From assembly GCF_024213375.1 (NCBI RefSeq), contig NZ_JANAVJ010000044.1, forward strand, positions 1 to 40,374: 40,374 bases of DNA, read 5' to 3'. Made by a program: the position numbers and the translations under genes. The first letter of the stretch is position 1, and each line of letters begins with the position of its first letter. Of the stretch, positions 15,388 through 24,091 are shown one piece after another. Origin of the DNA: Paenibacillus sp. MZ04-78.2. Its GTDB lineage: Bacteria; Bacillota; Bacilli; Paenibacillales; NBRC-103111. The notes under the pieces are model-generated. The model was not told the origin of the DNA. It searched no databases and worked only from the letters and a program-made list of their open reading frames with translations.

Positions 15388-16077
15388 CTATTGCTTTTTC
15401 TTCAGGTGAAGAAACAGATATCTGCCGCTCTGCTTATTGAATTTGTGGATCACGTTATCCAGCAAGGTCCAGACGCCCTTATCTCCGACGCATGGAACGA
15501 CTTTGCAGCACAACACATCAAATTTGCCGTCCAGGAATTTGTAGATTTCCTTTTGCGACATTTCTTTCTGAAAGCCATAGTTCCAGAGATTTAGCTTCTC
15601 ATACAATTGACGCTGACACTTAAAAATAGAATTCGCATGAGACCACACCATGATAGCTTCCCCGGAGCTCTCCAAACGGTCGAACAACGTCTGTAAGCCT
15701 GTCTCATAATCTTGAACATGCTCCAACACGCTAAACGCCATAATAAAATCATGTTGTTCGGCATGATCTGTCATCGGAACGTTCAAGTCGTGCTGCTTAA
15801 AGCTGACATGGCTGTAATTCGCCAGATTTTCTTTGGACTTGAGCAACGCATCCTCCGAATAATCGTATAATTTTACGCTTTCAATACTGGGGTATCGGTG
15901 GATTAATTCCAGCGTCATATAGCCCCCGCCCGCCCCAAAATCTCCGACTTTTTTATATTTATGAAAGTTGACTCCCAAGCTCTCGTATATATTAAATTTT
16001 TGCAGCGCTTTGTTATTCCTTACTTTCTCCAACGCATAGTTATCTTTTTTCCATACGACATTCCACACCTTTTCCAT
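15388..16077 (-). CDS. Class I SAM-dependent methyltransferase
   Basis: A 229-residue cytosolic enzyme from ATG 16077, preceded by GGAGGT (11 bases away); upstream in-frame codons to 16146 have no better site. SAM-binding motif I is VGDFGAGGG (44-52), followed by the acidic end of strand 2 (KLYDYSEDAL) and motif HDFIMAFSVLEHVQDYETGL, a standard Methyltransf_11/25 pattern. The C-terminal half holds Cys-rich DVLCCKVVPCVGDKG. The acceptor is unknown. It is the first gene of a three-gene unit with a Nudix hydrolase and an EamA transporter, possibly a small biosynthetic or modification cassette. Confidence 0.88.
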   Translation of the reverse strand: MEKVWNVVWKKDNYALEKVRNNKALQKFNIYESLGVNFHKYKKVGDFGAGGGYMTLELIHRYPSIESVKLYDYSEDALLKSKENLANYSHVSFKQHDLNVPMTDHAEQHDFIMAFSVLEHVQDYETGLQTLFDRLESSGEAIMVWSHANSIFKCQRQLYEKLNLWNYGFQKEMSQKEIYKFLDGKFDVLCCKVVPCVGDKGVWTLLDNVIHKFNKQSGRYLFLHLKKKQ

Positions 16078-16305
16078 CCTTGGAACACACCTCCAATTTT
16101 TTCCTATTTGCATTATATCTTTAGCAACAGGAGGTGTATATAGCAAATGAAGTTGATTTATGTCGTTTTATGTAATTTTATACTTATTTTAATTCAATAG
16201 TTAAAATATAGTTTATTTAGGTGAATTATTTTTAATAAAGCTCGATCTCAGAAAAAGAAAAAAGATGCCCCCTATGGGAAGCACCCCCGATCCAAACTCA
16301 TATAT

Positions 16306-16989
16306 TCACATCGTCTCATAATCAATCCAGCGTTCATCGTTAAAACCGCAATGAGAACAAGTGAGACTTATCGTAATCCATCCAAAGGCTTCAACCCAGT
16401 CATCCTCGCTGAATTCTTTACCGTCTCCGATATCATCGCCTAGATTGTCAACGTATTCCTCTTTACCCTCGGAAATGATAGTCAGCCGGATACGGTGAAC
16501 ATCCGAGCTGCATTTTTTGCAGGACCAAGGAAAAAGTTCATCATCGGGCACGGTAACTCCGTCATGACAGACAAATCCGTTCCAACCGTGCTTTGACAGA
16601 TCGAATATAAGATGAGTTTTACGGCATTCCGTACATTCTGCTTTAATCATCAACGCAGAGTCATTGTTATACTCGCCTACATAAATGTCTTGGCCTTCTT
16701 TATCGCCGTAAACCGAAACCGAAAAGGTTTCGCATCCGCATAGGCATCGAACAACCCCATCTACACGATTCTCGTCATTGTCCGTACCCGTCGGTATGAG
16801 AATGTCTTTCAAGTGTTTTGGAATCGGATAACCCGCCTCTGGTTTATTTTTATCGCTTTCTTCAATAAGGACCGCTTTGTTTCTTGGGAAAAGATATAAT
16901 TGGGCATATCTTTCTTCAAGCACTATGATTTCATCCTTTTTTCCAAGCGAATCATTCTTCAACATTTTTACTTTTATGAATTTAGCCAT
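16306..16989 (-). CDS. Zinc-ribbon-like protein of unknown function
   Basis: A 227-residue protein from ATG 16989 (MAKFIKVKML), chosen for the GGAGGG just before it; an in-frame ATG at 17001 is an alternative. The second half holds four pairs of Cys: CLCGC, CTEC, CKKC and CSHC, suggesting two structural zinc-ribbon knuckles, ending near the acidic SEDDWVEAFGWITISLTCSHCGFNDERW. The N-terminal region (KFIKVKMLKNDSLGKKDEIIVLEERYAQLYLFPRNKAVLI) is beta-rich. There is no signal peptide or membrane segment. I do not recognise the family. It stands alone between the methyltransferase operon and the divergent EamA gene. Confidence 0.75.
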   Translation of the reverse strand: MAKFIKVKMLKNDSLGKKDEIIVLEERYAQLYLFPRNKAVLIEESDKNKPEAGYPIPKHLKDILIPTGTDNDENRVDGVVRCLCGCETFSVSVYGDKEGQDIYVGEYNNDSALMIKAECTECRKTHLIFDLSKHGWNGFVCHDGVTVPDDELFPWSCKKCSSDVHRIRLTIISEGKEEYVDNLGDDIGDGKEFSEDDWVEAFGWITISLTCSHCGFNDERWIDYETM

Positions 16990-17080
16990 GGTACCCTCCA
17001 TATTCGTACTTCAATCTCCATATCGTAGCATAAGCATACTCTTAAAGTCTTTTCTGCTACTGTAAAAATTGCCCTTCAAC

Positions 17081-17109
17081 TTTCAAAGTACCTATCTTAG
17101 CTATATAAT
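17081..17109 (+). promoter_or_regulatory. Candidate promoter upstream of the leader peptide and EamA gene
   Basis: A perfect -10 TATAAT at 17104-17109 has a weak -35 candidate TTTCAA (17081-17086) at a 17-bp spacing. It lies about 47 bp before the leader ATG. Confidence 0.45.
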
Positions 17110-17155
17110 AAGCTTATTACATGCATTGGTCACACATTGCGGAGGAGGGAGAACG

Positions 17156-17197
17156 ATGTATCATTTTATTGCCCCGCCAGTAGTACCTCAACAGTAG
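17156..17197 (+). CDS. Possible 13-residue leader peptide
   Basis: ATG 17156 follows an excellent ribosome binding site (GGAGGAGGG) by six bases and encodes MYHFIAPPVVPQQ before a TAG. The last codons overlap the start of a 17-bp palindrome, the arrangement seen in ribosome-mediated attenuators upstream of resistance and transporter genes. Alternatively this is the original start of the EamA gene, cut off by insertion of the repeat. The peptide is proline-rich (PP), which can slow ribosomes. Confidence 0.45.
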   Translation: MYHFIAPPVVPQQ

Positions 17198-17255
17198 AAT
17201 CTACTGTCAAGGTACTTCCATGAGGTTTGTGGTCCTTTCCGTAGATTCTACTGTA
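17183..17255 (+). promoter_or_regulatory. Alternative-pairing stem region before the EamA gene
   Basis: A palindrome ACAGTAGA-A-TCTACTGT occupies 17191-17207, wrapped by GTACCT (17183-17188) and AGGTAC (17210-17215). A second copy, GTAGATTCTACTGT (17241-17254), is the exact reverse complement of 17191-17204, so the first segment can pair either locally or with the distal copy. ACCTCA (17185-17190) also pairs with TGAGGT (17221-17226). Mutually exclusive stems of this kind are typical of attenuators; a mobile-element scar would look similar. Confidence 0.5.
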
Positions 17256-17290
17256 TGCATGCGTAGACGACACCTTGGTCGCCCCATCAT

Positions 17291-18184
17291 ATGAGTAGAA
17301 AGCGGGAAAAGAAAGTGAGAGAAAAAATTTATTTCATTTTGTCGATGGTCATCTTCGGTGCTGTCGGCGTTTTTGCCAAGTATATTGATCTGGCTGCAAG
17401 CGAAATCGCTTTATTCATGAGCTTGATCGGCAGCTTGTTTTTGTTCATCATCTGCATCTCTACCAAGCGGAGCATTTCGTGGAAAAACATAAAAAAGAAT
17501 GCTCCTGTCCTACTGCTCTCCAGCATCGCCTTGAGTGGCAATTGGATCTTTCTTTTTCAGTCCTATAAGGAAACCACCATCGCGAATGCGGCTTTAAGCT
17601 ATTATTTTGCTCCCGTCTTGGTCATTGTCATGTCGCCTATTGTACTGAAAGAAAAGCTCTCGCTCAAAAAAATGATATGCGTCGGCGCGGCCCTTCTCGG
17701 ACTGCTCTTCATTGTGCAGAGCGGCGGAAATGAAGGAACCGGGCATCATCTGCTCGGGATCGTCTATGGCCTAATCGCGGCAGCTTTCTATGCCATCCTG
17801 ACGTTGACCAACAAATTTATCCGCAGCATGGACGGACTGGAGAGCACGCTCTCCCAGCTTTTATTATCGGCGGTATTGCTTATCCCTTACGTTCTGATGA
17901 CAGAGGGATTCGATCTATTTCGGATATCGGGGAATTCCTTGATCCTCATTTTTATATTGGGGGTACTGCATACAGGGGTGGGATTTTACCTGTTTTTTTC
18001 CGGAATGAGAGGGCTGGAAGGCCAAAGTATCGCGGTATTAAGCTATATAGATCCTCTTGCTTCCTTAGTGATATCCGCATTTGTTATCGGCGAAAAGATG
18101 ACCTTATTTCAAATGCTGGGCGCTGTCCTGTTACTGGGGTCGACATTTATAAGCGAAGCAGGCAGGAAGAAAAAGCCTGTCTAG
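17291..18184 (+). CDS. EamA/DMT-family membrane transporter (second copy)
   Basis: A 297-residue protein with about ten hydrophobic helices in two EamA repeats (first around IYFILSMVIFGAVGVFAKYI, second around HHLLGIVYGLIAAAFYAILTLTNKFI). ATG 17291 has no convincing ribosome binding site; GTG 17315 (VREKIYF), preceded by GGGAAAAG, is a plausible alternative, and an efficient site exists only at the leader ATG 17156. This suggests translation is controlled or was disturbed by the upstream repeat region. It belongs to the drug/metabolite transporter superfamily; the substrate is unknown. It is convergent with the Wadjet operon, sharing a terminator. Confidence 0.85.
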   Translation: MSRKREKKVREKIYFILSMVIFGAVGVFAKYIDLAASEIALFMSLIGSLFLFIICISTKRSISWKNIKKNAPVLLLSSIALSGNWIFLFQSYKETTIANAALSYYFAPVLVIVMSPIVLKEKLSLKKMICVGAALLGLLFIVQSGGNEGTGHHLLGIVYGLIAAAFYAILTLTNKFIRSMDGLESTLSQLLLSAVLLIPYVLMTEGFDLFRISGNSLILIFILGVLHTGVGFYLFFSGMRGLEGQSIAVLSYIDPLASLVISAFVIGEKMTLFQMLGAVLLLGSTFISEAGRKKKPV

Positions 18185-18226
18185 AGCAGACAGAGGAAAT
18201 TGCCCCTTATAGCGCATAAATCCGTA

Positions 18227-18256
18227 AAGGAGAACGACTTTAAGATCGTTCTCCTT
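18227..18256. terminator. Bidirectional terminator between EamA gene and jetD
   Basis: A perfect 11-bp stem AAGGAGAACGA / TCGTTCTCCTT with an 8-base loop and a following GTTTTGT. It lies between two convergent genes and probably ends the Wadjet transcript. Confidence 0.88.
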
Positions 18257-18286
18257 GTTTTGTCGTTCATTAAAATACGGGCCTTA

Positions 18287-19831
18287 TCAAGTCTTTATCC
18301 AATCTTGTATTAATTCCGGGAGCAAGCTTTCCTGATAACACTTGTATCCCCGGTCGGCCACATGCTGTCCGAGCAGTGGCTCCCAAGCGGGCTGCAGTTG
18401 CCTTAATCTTGCTTTTTCCTTTTCGCTGAAGGACGCCTTCGGGCGGACATACTGGTCATACGTCCCCCGGTCCATGCGCCAAGGCGAGAATCGTCCCGCA
18501 TACCTCGCCGCTATGCCGTGCGCAATGGCAAGGCCGTTGACGTCATAATCCCCAGAATAATAAAATCGACACGCCGGAGCCAACCTTTTATGAAGGCGAT
18601 CCAGAAGCAGCACGGCCGCTGCGCTCGGCTGGCCGCTCAAGCAAACCAGCAGCCGCATAGTACGCATGGAATTTCTGTGTTCCTCCTTGCACTTCAAAGC
18701 CGATGAAACATCAATCAAACTGCTGAAGACGGAAGGATTCTCGACCAGATATACCGATGCAGCCATCGGCCAGACCGTCCATGCCTCCACTTGCTGAAGC
18801 GTCAAGGAAGCTGCCCGCTCCTCCGCGAACGGCGCTCCCCATACCAGCGCTTGTGACGAGACATCATCATCCCGTATGCCGGCTCTGCGGTAAACGGAGC
18901 GAATATCCAATGTATGCCGGTCCTGCCATTCGATCTCTTCCGGCTGGCGGTCGGAGGTTTGTCCGGCCGCAGGTTCTATCGCGTCGCCGGAGATGGCTGC
19001 GAGCCATTCCAGCTCCTGCTCCAGGGCTGTCCGTTTCATGGTGTCGTCAATATCCGGACCGCTTTCACGCTCCTTCAACCCTTCGGACGGTTCACTTCCT
19101 CCGCCCCAAATCTCCAGAAGTCCATAATAGAGAAGCCGACCTCTTCTTTCTTTCCAGTCAAAGCCATGAGGATCGCCGGTATATTCATTCGCCAGAACAG
19201 GCAGCCGAATTCCGGCGTCGCTGTAACCCATGCTTGCTGCACCCGCTTGCTCCGCATCCAACGCAGCCAGCGCGTCCGCGCATTCCTTCAACGCCGTGCG
19301 AGCGATGTCAGGCTTTGTTCGCAGCATATCTTTCAGTGTGCGATAACCCGCCGCCTGCCCATCCCGCAGACGAATCAGCCATGCGCGAACGGCTTCCGGA
19401 TAAAACAATTGATCCCCCGCCGTCTCCGGCGTAACTCTGTCCGACGCGTTCCTCACGAATGAGAACAGTTCTTCCCATGTCCGGTCCGCCTGTTCCTCCT
19501 GTTCCCTTCGTGTCAACAACGGTTCGCCATCCAGCAGCCGGAACCATTCCCGGAAGCTCGGAATGTAATAAGGATGCTTGGCCAGTTCCTGCTCCAGTTC
19601 CAGAAGCAACACATTGAGCTGGCCCCCGGGTTTGATCTGCCTGTAATGCTCCGGCAGCAGCGTGAGCAGCTTCTCGCATTCCTCCTTGCGAAGCTTTTCC
19701 AGCTTGACGGTTACTCTTTTGCCAACGCCGCCTGCGCTTTGGTACTTCCTGCGCGCTTCCTTCCACAAGCGATCGTAAGCCGGGTCCGCCAATTCACGAA
19801 GCTCCTCCGGCAGATGGCGCTGTTGACTCAT
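18287..19831 (-). CDS. jetD: Wadjet type II JetD, Toprim-fold nuclease subunit (TIGR02679/DUF2399)
   Basis: A 514-residue nuclease subunit of the Wadjet anti-plasmid system. In characterised Wadjet complexes JetD cuts circular DNA once the JetABC motor has extruded a loop. The C-terminal DUF2399/Toprim region is clear: YLVENPSVF with candidate metal-binding Glu364, followed by CRFYYSGDYDVNGLAIAHGI with the GDxD motif at 427-430 (Asp428, Asp430). The N-terminal 340 residues are the TIGR02679-specific arm (LWKEARRKYQSAGGVGKRVTVKLEKL). The ATG overlaps the jetC stop by 4 bp, so it is coupled to the ATPase gene. It is the last gene of the operon. The type II assignment comes from the whole gene set. 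Confidence 0.9.
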   Translation of the reverse strand: MSQQRHLPEELRELADPAYDRLWKEARRKYQSAGGVGKRVTVKLEKLRKEECEKLLTLLPEHYRQIKPGGQLNVLLLELEQELAKHPYYIPSFREWFRLLDGEPLLTRREQEEQADRTWEELFSFVRNASDRVTPETAGDQLFYPEAVRAWLIRLRDGQAAGYRTLKDMLRTKPDIARTALKECADALAALDAEQAGAASMGYSDAGIRLPVLANEYTGDPHGFDWKERRGRLLYYGLLEIWGGGSEPSEGLKERESGPDIDDTMKRTALEQELEWLAAISGDAIEPAAGQTSDRQPEEIEWQDRHTLDIRSVYRRAGIRDDDVSSQALVWGAPFAEERAASLTLQQVEAWTVWPMAASVYLVENPSVFSSLIDVSSALKCKEEHRNSMRTMRLLVCLSGQPSAAAVLLLDRLHKRLAPACRFYYSGDYDVNGLAIAHGIAARYAGRFSPWRMDRGTYDQYVRPKASFSEKEKARLRQLQPAWEPLLGQHVADRGYKCYQESLLPELIQDWIKT

Positions 19832-22800
19832 AGCGGATTCGCCTCATTGCTTGCGGAAGAGCCGCTTCCTTCCTGCGTTCCATCCTGTTCTTCCATCCCG
19901 GCAGCAGCCTCAAGCTCCGGCTCTCCCAGCTTCAAATCCTTGCCGTCCCAGCGATAGTGGAAGGCTGTCACATAGTCGGCGTCTTTGGGGCGATAGATCT
20001 CGTAGATGGCCAATCTGGGCACTGTGTTGTAACAGCCCCACAGCACTTGGGAGGTCATCATATAGTCGAACTCCATATCCGTCAACAGTTGGAACATATC
20101 CTTCATGTTCTCCTCGTCTACGCCCGCGAAGGCTTCGTCAAGAGAAATCAGCCGCGGCGCATCGTCGGCGGCATCCGAATAACGGGAGTAGGTAGCAGCC
20201 AGCAGCGGAATGTACATGGCCATCGCCTTCTCCCCGCCGCTCAGCACGTTGAAGCGGGAGTCCGTCAGCTCTTTGTAGCCGGTCTGGCCGCCTTTTTGGT
20301 AATAGAGCTTAAATGCGAACCACTCCCGATAATCCAGCAATTTCTGAATATGCTTGCGCAGCGACTCCTTTTCTTCCTGAGCATTTGCCTTGGCCTGAAC
20401 AATATGACTGCGGAAATGACGAATAATGCTCTCCATGTCCTCGTCGTCCAGACGGTGAGCTTCCCGCATAAGGAGCCTGACCAACTTCTCCGTATCCAGC
20501 TGCTGATCGTTCGAGGCAGGGCTCGGCTCCCACTCAAGGGACAAACGAAGACCGCTCGATGTATTGCGCTCACCCATTAGCTGCCGCATCCGCTCGACCC
20601 ATTCCGTCGCGCGGACAATTTTTTGACGGATGGACTTGCCGACGCTTCGTAAAATGATTTCCTCATATAATTCCCGGTCCTTCTGCGTCAGCATATGGCG
20701 CTGTTCTTCCTCGTGCGCCTTGATCTCTTCCGCTACCATCCATAGCGGCTGCGGATTCAGCTTGTCGCGCATCGATACGATCAGAAGACGCCCGCCCGCC
20801 TCCGAGACGCCTTCCAAATTCAACACATACTCGCTTAGCGTATGCCGCACATCATTGAACGTCGCGATCAACTTGTCGGACATGGGGTCCCGTTCCTTGT
20901 TTTCATAAGCGGTTTTATATCTTTTATCTATTTCCCGGGCCAGACGAATCAGGTCTTTCTCATCTCGATCTGCGCGCTTGCCAACGTCTTTATACTCTTG
21001 CCAGTCTTCCAGCAGTCCGAACGCAAGTTCGAGCTTCCATGCGCCGTATGCGCTCAGCCAGCGCTGCGAGACCTCGGCCAATACCGTTTCCGTCTGCTGC
21101 AATTCAGCCCTCAAGCTGGCGAAAACATCATAGGTCTCTCGGCGCTTCTGCTCGCCAAGCTCCATTTCGCGGCGAAGCCCGGCCTGCTCCTCCTTCAACT
21201 GTCGGATCTGCTCGTAAATATCGGCCACGCCCAGCTCCTCAATCATCTGCCGCAGACGGGAGATCTGGGCCTTCAGCTTCCGCTGCGTATCGATATGCTC
21301 CGCTTCCGTCAGCTCGTCCTGTTCGATCAGCTCCTCCGTCTCGCGCCCTTCCTGCTCTGCGCGCGAGCGGGCTGCTTCCGTCTCTATCCAGGAGCGCCAG
21401 GCGGCGTGCAGCTCTAACAATTGACCTTCATAAACGGCGCAATCTTTTACAGCCTCGGCAAGATCGGACTCCCGCTTGAGCCGCGACCACGCGGCGGTCA
21501 GGGAAGCAAGCCGCCCCTGAAGCTCCCGCAGCGCGCCCATTTGCTCCGCCAAACGATTCAGCAGCCGCTGCTCCAGCTTGACGGCAGCCTCTAGCTGATG
21601 CCTGCTTTCCGCCAGCTGCCGGAAAGTCGCCTGAAGCCCGTCATGCCCCGGCAAGCTGGCCAGCTCTTCCCTGAGACCGGCTGCCTCGGCCGCCAGATTC
21701 GCCAACGCCTCTTCCGTTTGTTCCATCTCCCGCTCACATACTTCCAATTGCTCTTGCAGTTGCCGAATCATCAGCTCCCGGGTGCGTCTGCGCGTCTCCT
21801 TGCCGATATACTCCGCGCGGGGCTTGGTAGCCGCGACGCCGGCGAGCGGTCCCAGCCGATAGCCGCCGGACGAGGTCAACGCCGCGCCGGACGACTCGCT
21901 TCCATGGTCCATATCCCCCCATACGAAGCTGCGCAGCACATCTTCTATTACAGCATAGGAGAGGCCGCTGGACTCCGATGGCACTGGCTCCAGCAGCTCT
22001 GCCAGCGTATAGCCGAACGAGAGAGGATTGGGCACCAGCCAGCTGTCCTCCTGCCCCTCGTCCAACTGAAGCTGACCGTCCGGGGCGATCCAGGCATCCA
22101 GTAGTCCCGCGCGCTCCAACTGCTCCTCCAACAGCGCGCGCTCGCCATCGCCGATACCGCCGCGAAACTCACAAACCTCGAAGAACGGCGCTCCCGTTCC
22201 GGTCGCCCGCACCGCTCGCGCCTCTTTTCTCGCGGCTGTGCGCGGCGGTTCCGGCTCTCGACTGCGCTGCCATTCCGTCTTCTCCTGTTCCAGCTGACGC
22301 TTCTTCTCCCGCAACAGCTCCAAACGCTGACGCAGCTCCGCTTGGTTGGCAAGCAGCATTTCCTGCCGCTCTGCAAAAGCGGCGGCCGCGGGCTCCCGCA
22401 GCTTGTCATACGCAGGACTGTCCGCATCCAGCGCCGTCACTGCCCGCAACATCTCGCTCAGCCGCCCCTCGCTGAGAGGAAGCAGCTTCAAGCCACGGCT
22501 CCATGCAAGATATGCCTCCTTGAGCTTTTCACGCTGTTCTTCTGTCTCCCGCTCAGCCGTCTGTCGGTTCATTTCCGCCTCATCCCGCTCCCTGCGGGCG
22601 TCTCCGACCTGACGTTCCAGCTCCTCGGCCAACTGGCGCGCGGCCCGTTCCTCACGGGCTGTGCCAAGCGCTTCCTCCAGCGAACGCCGATGCTCGGAAA
22701 GATCGCGCCTCCACGGCTGCCGCCAACTATCCTGTTCCGGAATGTGCCGGGACCACTGCAAAGAATAGGCATCATGCTGCGCAAATTCGATTACCCGGGC

Positions 22801-24069
22801 CACGCTTTCCAGATCCTCCAGCAAATCCCGCTGCTCACGCTCCAGCCTCGCCAGAGAAGCTTCGGCTTCGGCGGCAGACCGCTTCTGGCGCTCCAGCCGT
22901 TCCCGCTGCAGTTGCAGTCTTTTGCCCGTGGCCTCCAGATGCTGATTCGTCTCCTTGAGATGACTTTCGGAGGTTTCCAGCTCTCTCTGCACACTTAGCG
23001 CTTCGTGATTCTCCAGCACATCCAGCTCCGCCTGCGATTCCTGCAGACGATCGCGAGCCTCTTCCATCCGCCGCTCGATCTCCTTCAGCAGAAGCTCCTG
23101 CTCTTCCCGACGCTTACTCAACTGATCGGCATGCTGATGGTGCTTGTCCCGCAGCGACCGGCTGTGCAGCATTTCCTGGGAACGACGAAGCAACACAAAT
23201 TCATTGTACGAGCGGTAGTCGTCCATCAAGCGTTGGATTTCCTTCAGATGCTGTTGCAGCTCCTCCAGCCGGTCGCCGATTTCGTCCATATCCTCCAGAA
23301 CCTCGGACAGTGGACTTAGCTCATCCTCCAGCAGCGGAGGGAGAGCCGCTTGCAAAATGTCATAAATCGCGGTCGGCTTAAAATCCTTGGACAGCTTCGG
23401 GCTCCGCAACTGGACCAGCAATTGGAGCAAATCCTGATATGAATCGGCATCCGGAAAGCGGAACAACGCTTTATTGACCATATCCCGATACGAGGACTGA
23501 TCCTGCACAACCTCGCCACCTTCGCCGATCGCTTCCTCCAATTGCTTGCGCGTCAGCGGGATGAGACTGCCGCTCTCGCTCTTCTGGCGTTCATCGAACA
23601 ACCAGAAATCCCGGTTGATCCGGCGTCCGTCCTCCAGCAGAAATCCCCAAAACGCAACCTGAGAACCGCCGCGTTTGGCTTTCAGCCCAATGCCAACGGT
23701 CCGGAATCTGCCTGTAGACGGATTGGCAAACTCCATCCACAAATAACCGGTCCGCTCCGGATAGCCGCTGTCCGTATCCAGCAGCAGATAATAGTCAATG
23801 CGCCGGTCGCGCGAGCCGAACGGGTCAAGCCGGTGCGGGCGCTTGTCCCCGTCCAGCACGAGCGGCAGAAAACTTTGCATGGTGACCGACTTGCCCGAGC
23901 CGTTAGCCCCCCGCAGAATAAGCCGGCCCTGCTCCAACTCAAACTCCTGATTATCGTAATACCAGAAGTTGACCAGCCCGGCCCTGTTCATTTGCCAGCG
24001 TTCGGCGATACGTTCCCTTTCATCAGCGGCTTCCGTCAGAACCGACTCCGTGAACGCCGTTTCCGTCAT
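19828..24069 (-). CDS. jetC: Wadjet type II JetC, SMC-like ATPase (TIGR02680)
   Basis: A 1413-residue SMC/Rad50-like motor that would extrude DNA loops and detect small circular DNA. The head is split: Walker A GANGSGKS (54-61) after the typical NRAGLVNFWYYDNQEFELEQGRLILRG start, and signature LSGGEK (1276-1281) plus Walker B RLISLDEAFAGVD (about 1306-1318) at the C-terminus. Between them lie two long Glu/Arg/Leu-rich coiled coils (about 260-480 and 760-1010) around a hinge-like central part (about 560-740). All ATPase motifs look intact. AAGGGGG precedes ATG 24069, 22 bp after jetB, and jetD overlaps its stop. It is the GC-richest part of the window, in contrast with AT-rich flanks. Confidence 0.95.
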   Translation of the reverse strand: MTETAFTESVLTEAADERERIAERWQMNRAGLVNFWYYDNQEFELEQGRLILRGANGSGKSVTMQSFLPLVLDGDKRPHRLDPFGSRDRRIDYYLLLDTDSGYPERTGYLWMEFANPSTGRFRTVGIGLKAKRGGSQVAFWGFLLEDGRRINRDFWLFDERQKSESGSLIPLTRKQLEEAIGEGGEVVQDQSSYRDMVNKALFRFPDADSYQDLLQLLVQLRSPKLSKDFKPTAIYDILQAALPPLLEDELSPLSEVLEDMDEIGDRLEELQQHLKEIQRLMDDYRSYNEFVLLRRSQEMLHSRSLRDKHHQHADQLSKRREEQELLLKEIERRMEEARDRLQESQAELDVLENHEALSVQRELETSESHLKETNQHLEATGKRLQLQRERLERQKRSAAEAEASLARLEREQRDLLEDLESVARVIEFAQHDAYSLQWSRHIPEQDSWRQPWRRDLSEHRRSLEEALGTAREERAARQLAEELERQVGDARRERDEAEMNRQTAERETEEQREKLKEAYLAWSRGLKLLPLSEGRLSEMLRAVTALDADSPAYDKLREPAAAAFAERQEMLLANQAELRQRLELLREKKRQLEQEKTEWQRSREPEPPRTAARKEARAVRATGTGAPFFEVCEFRGGIGDGERALLEEQLERAGLLDAWIAPDGQLQLDEGQEDSWLVPNPLSFGYTLAELLEPVPSESSGLSYAVIEDVLRSFVWGDMDHGSESSGAALTSSGGYRLGPLAGVAATKPRAEYIGKETRRRTRELMIRQLQEQLEVCEREMEQTEEALANLAAEAAGLREELASLPGHDGLQATFRQLAESRHQLEAAVKLEQRLLNRLAEQMGALRELQGRLASLTAAWSRLKRESDLAEAVKDCAVYEGQLLELHAAWRSWIETEAARSRAEQEGRETEELIEQDELTEAEHIDTQRKLKAQISRLRQMIEELGVADIYEQIRQLKEEQAGLRREMELGEQKRRETYDVFASLRAELQQTETVLAEVSQRWLSAYGAWKLELAFGLLEDWQEYKDVGKRADRDEKDLIRLAREIDKRYKTAYENKERDPMSDKLIATFNDVRHTLSEYVLNLEGVSEAGGRLLIVSMRDKLNPQPLWMVAEEIKAHEEEQRHMLTQKDRELYEEIILRSVGKSIRQKIVRATEWVERMRQLMGERNTSSGLRLSLEWEPSPASNDQQLDTEKLVRLLMREAHRLDDEDMESIIRHFRSHIVQAKANAQEEKESLRKHIQKLLDYREWFAFKLYYQKGGQTGYKELTDSRFNVLSGGEKAMAMYIPLLAATYSRYSDAADDAPRLISLDEAFAGVDEENMKDMFQLLTDMEFDYMMTSQVLWGCYNTVPRLAIYEIYRPKDADYVTAFHYRWDGKDLKLGEPELEAAAGMEEQDGTQEGSGSSASNEANPL

Positions 24070-24091
24070 TCTTCTTCCCCCTTGCCTTTAT

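Noticed and set aside
19957..20580. Plus-strand frame of 207 codons opposite jetC
   Set aside because: Mirror of the jetC coding pattern; the whole region has many such frames because of high GC.
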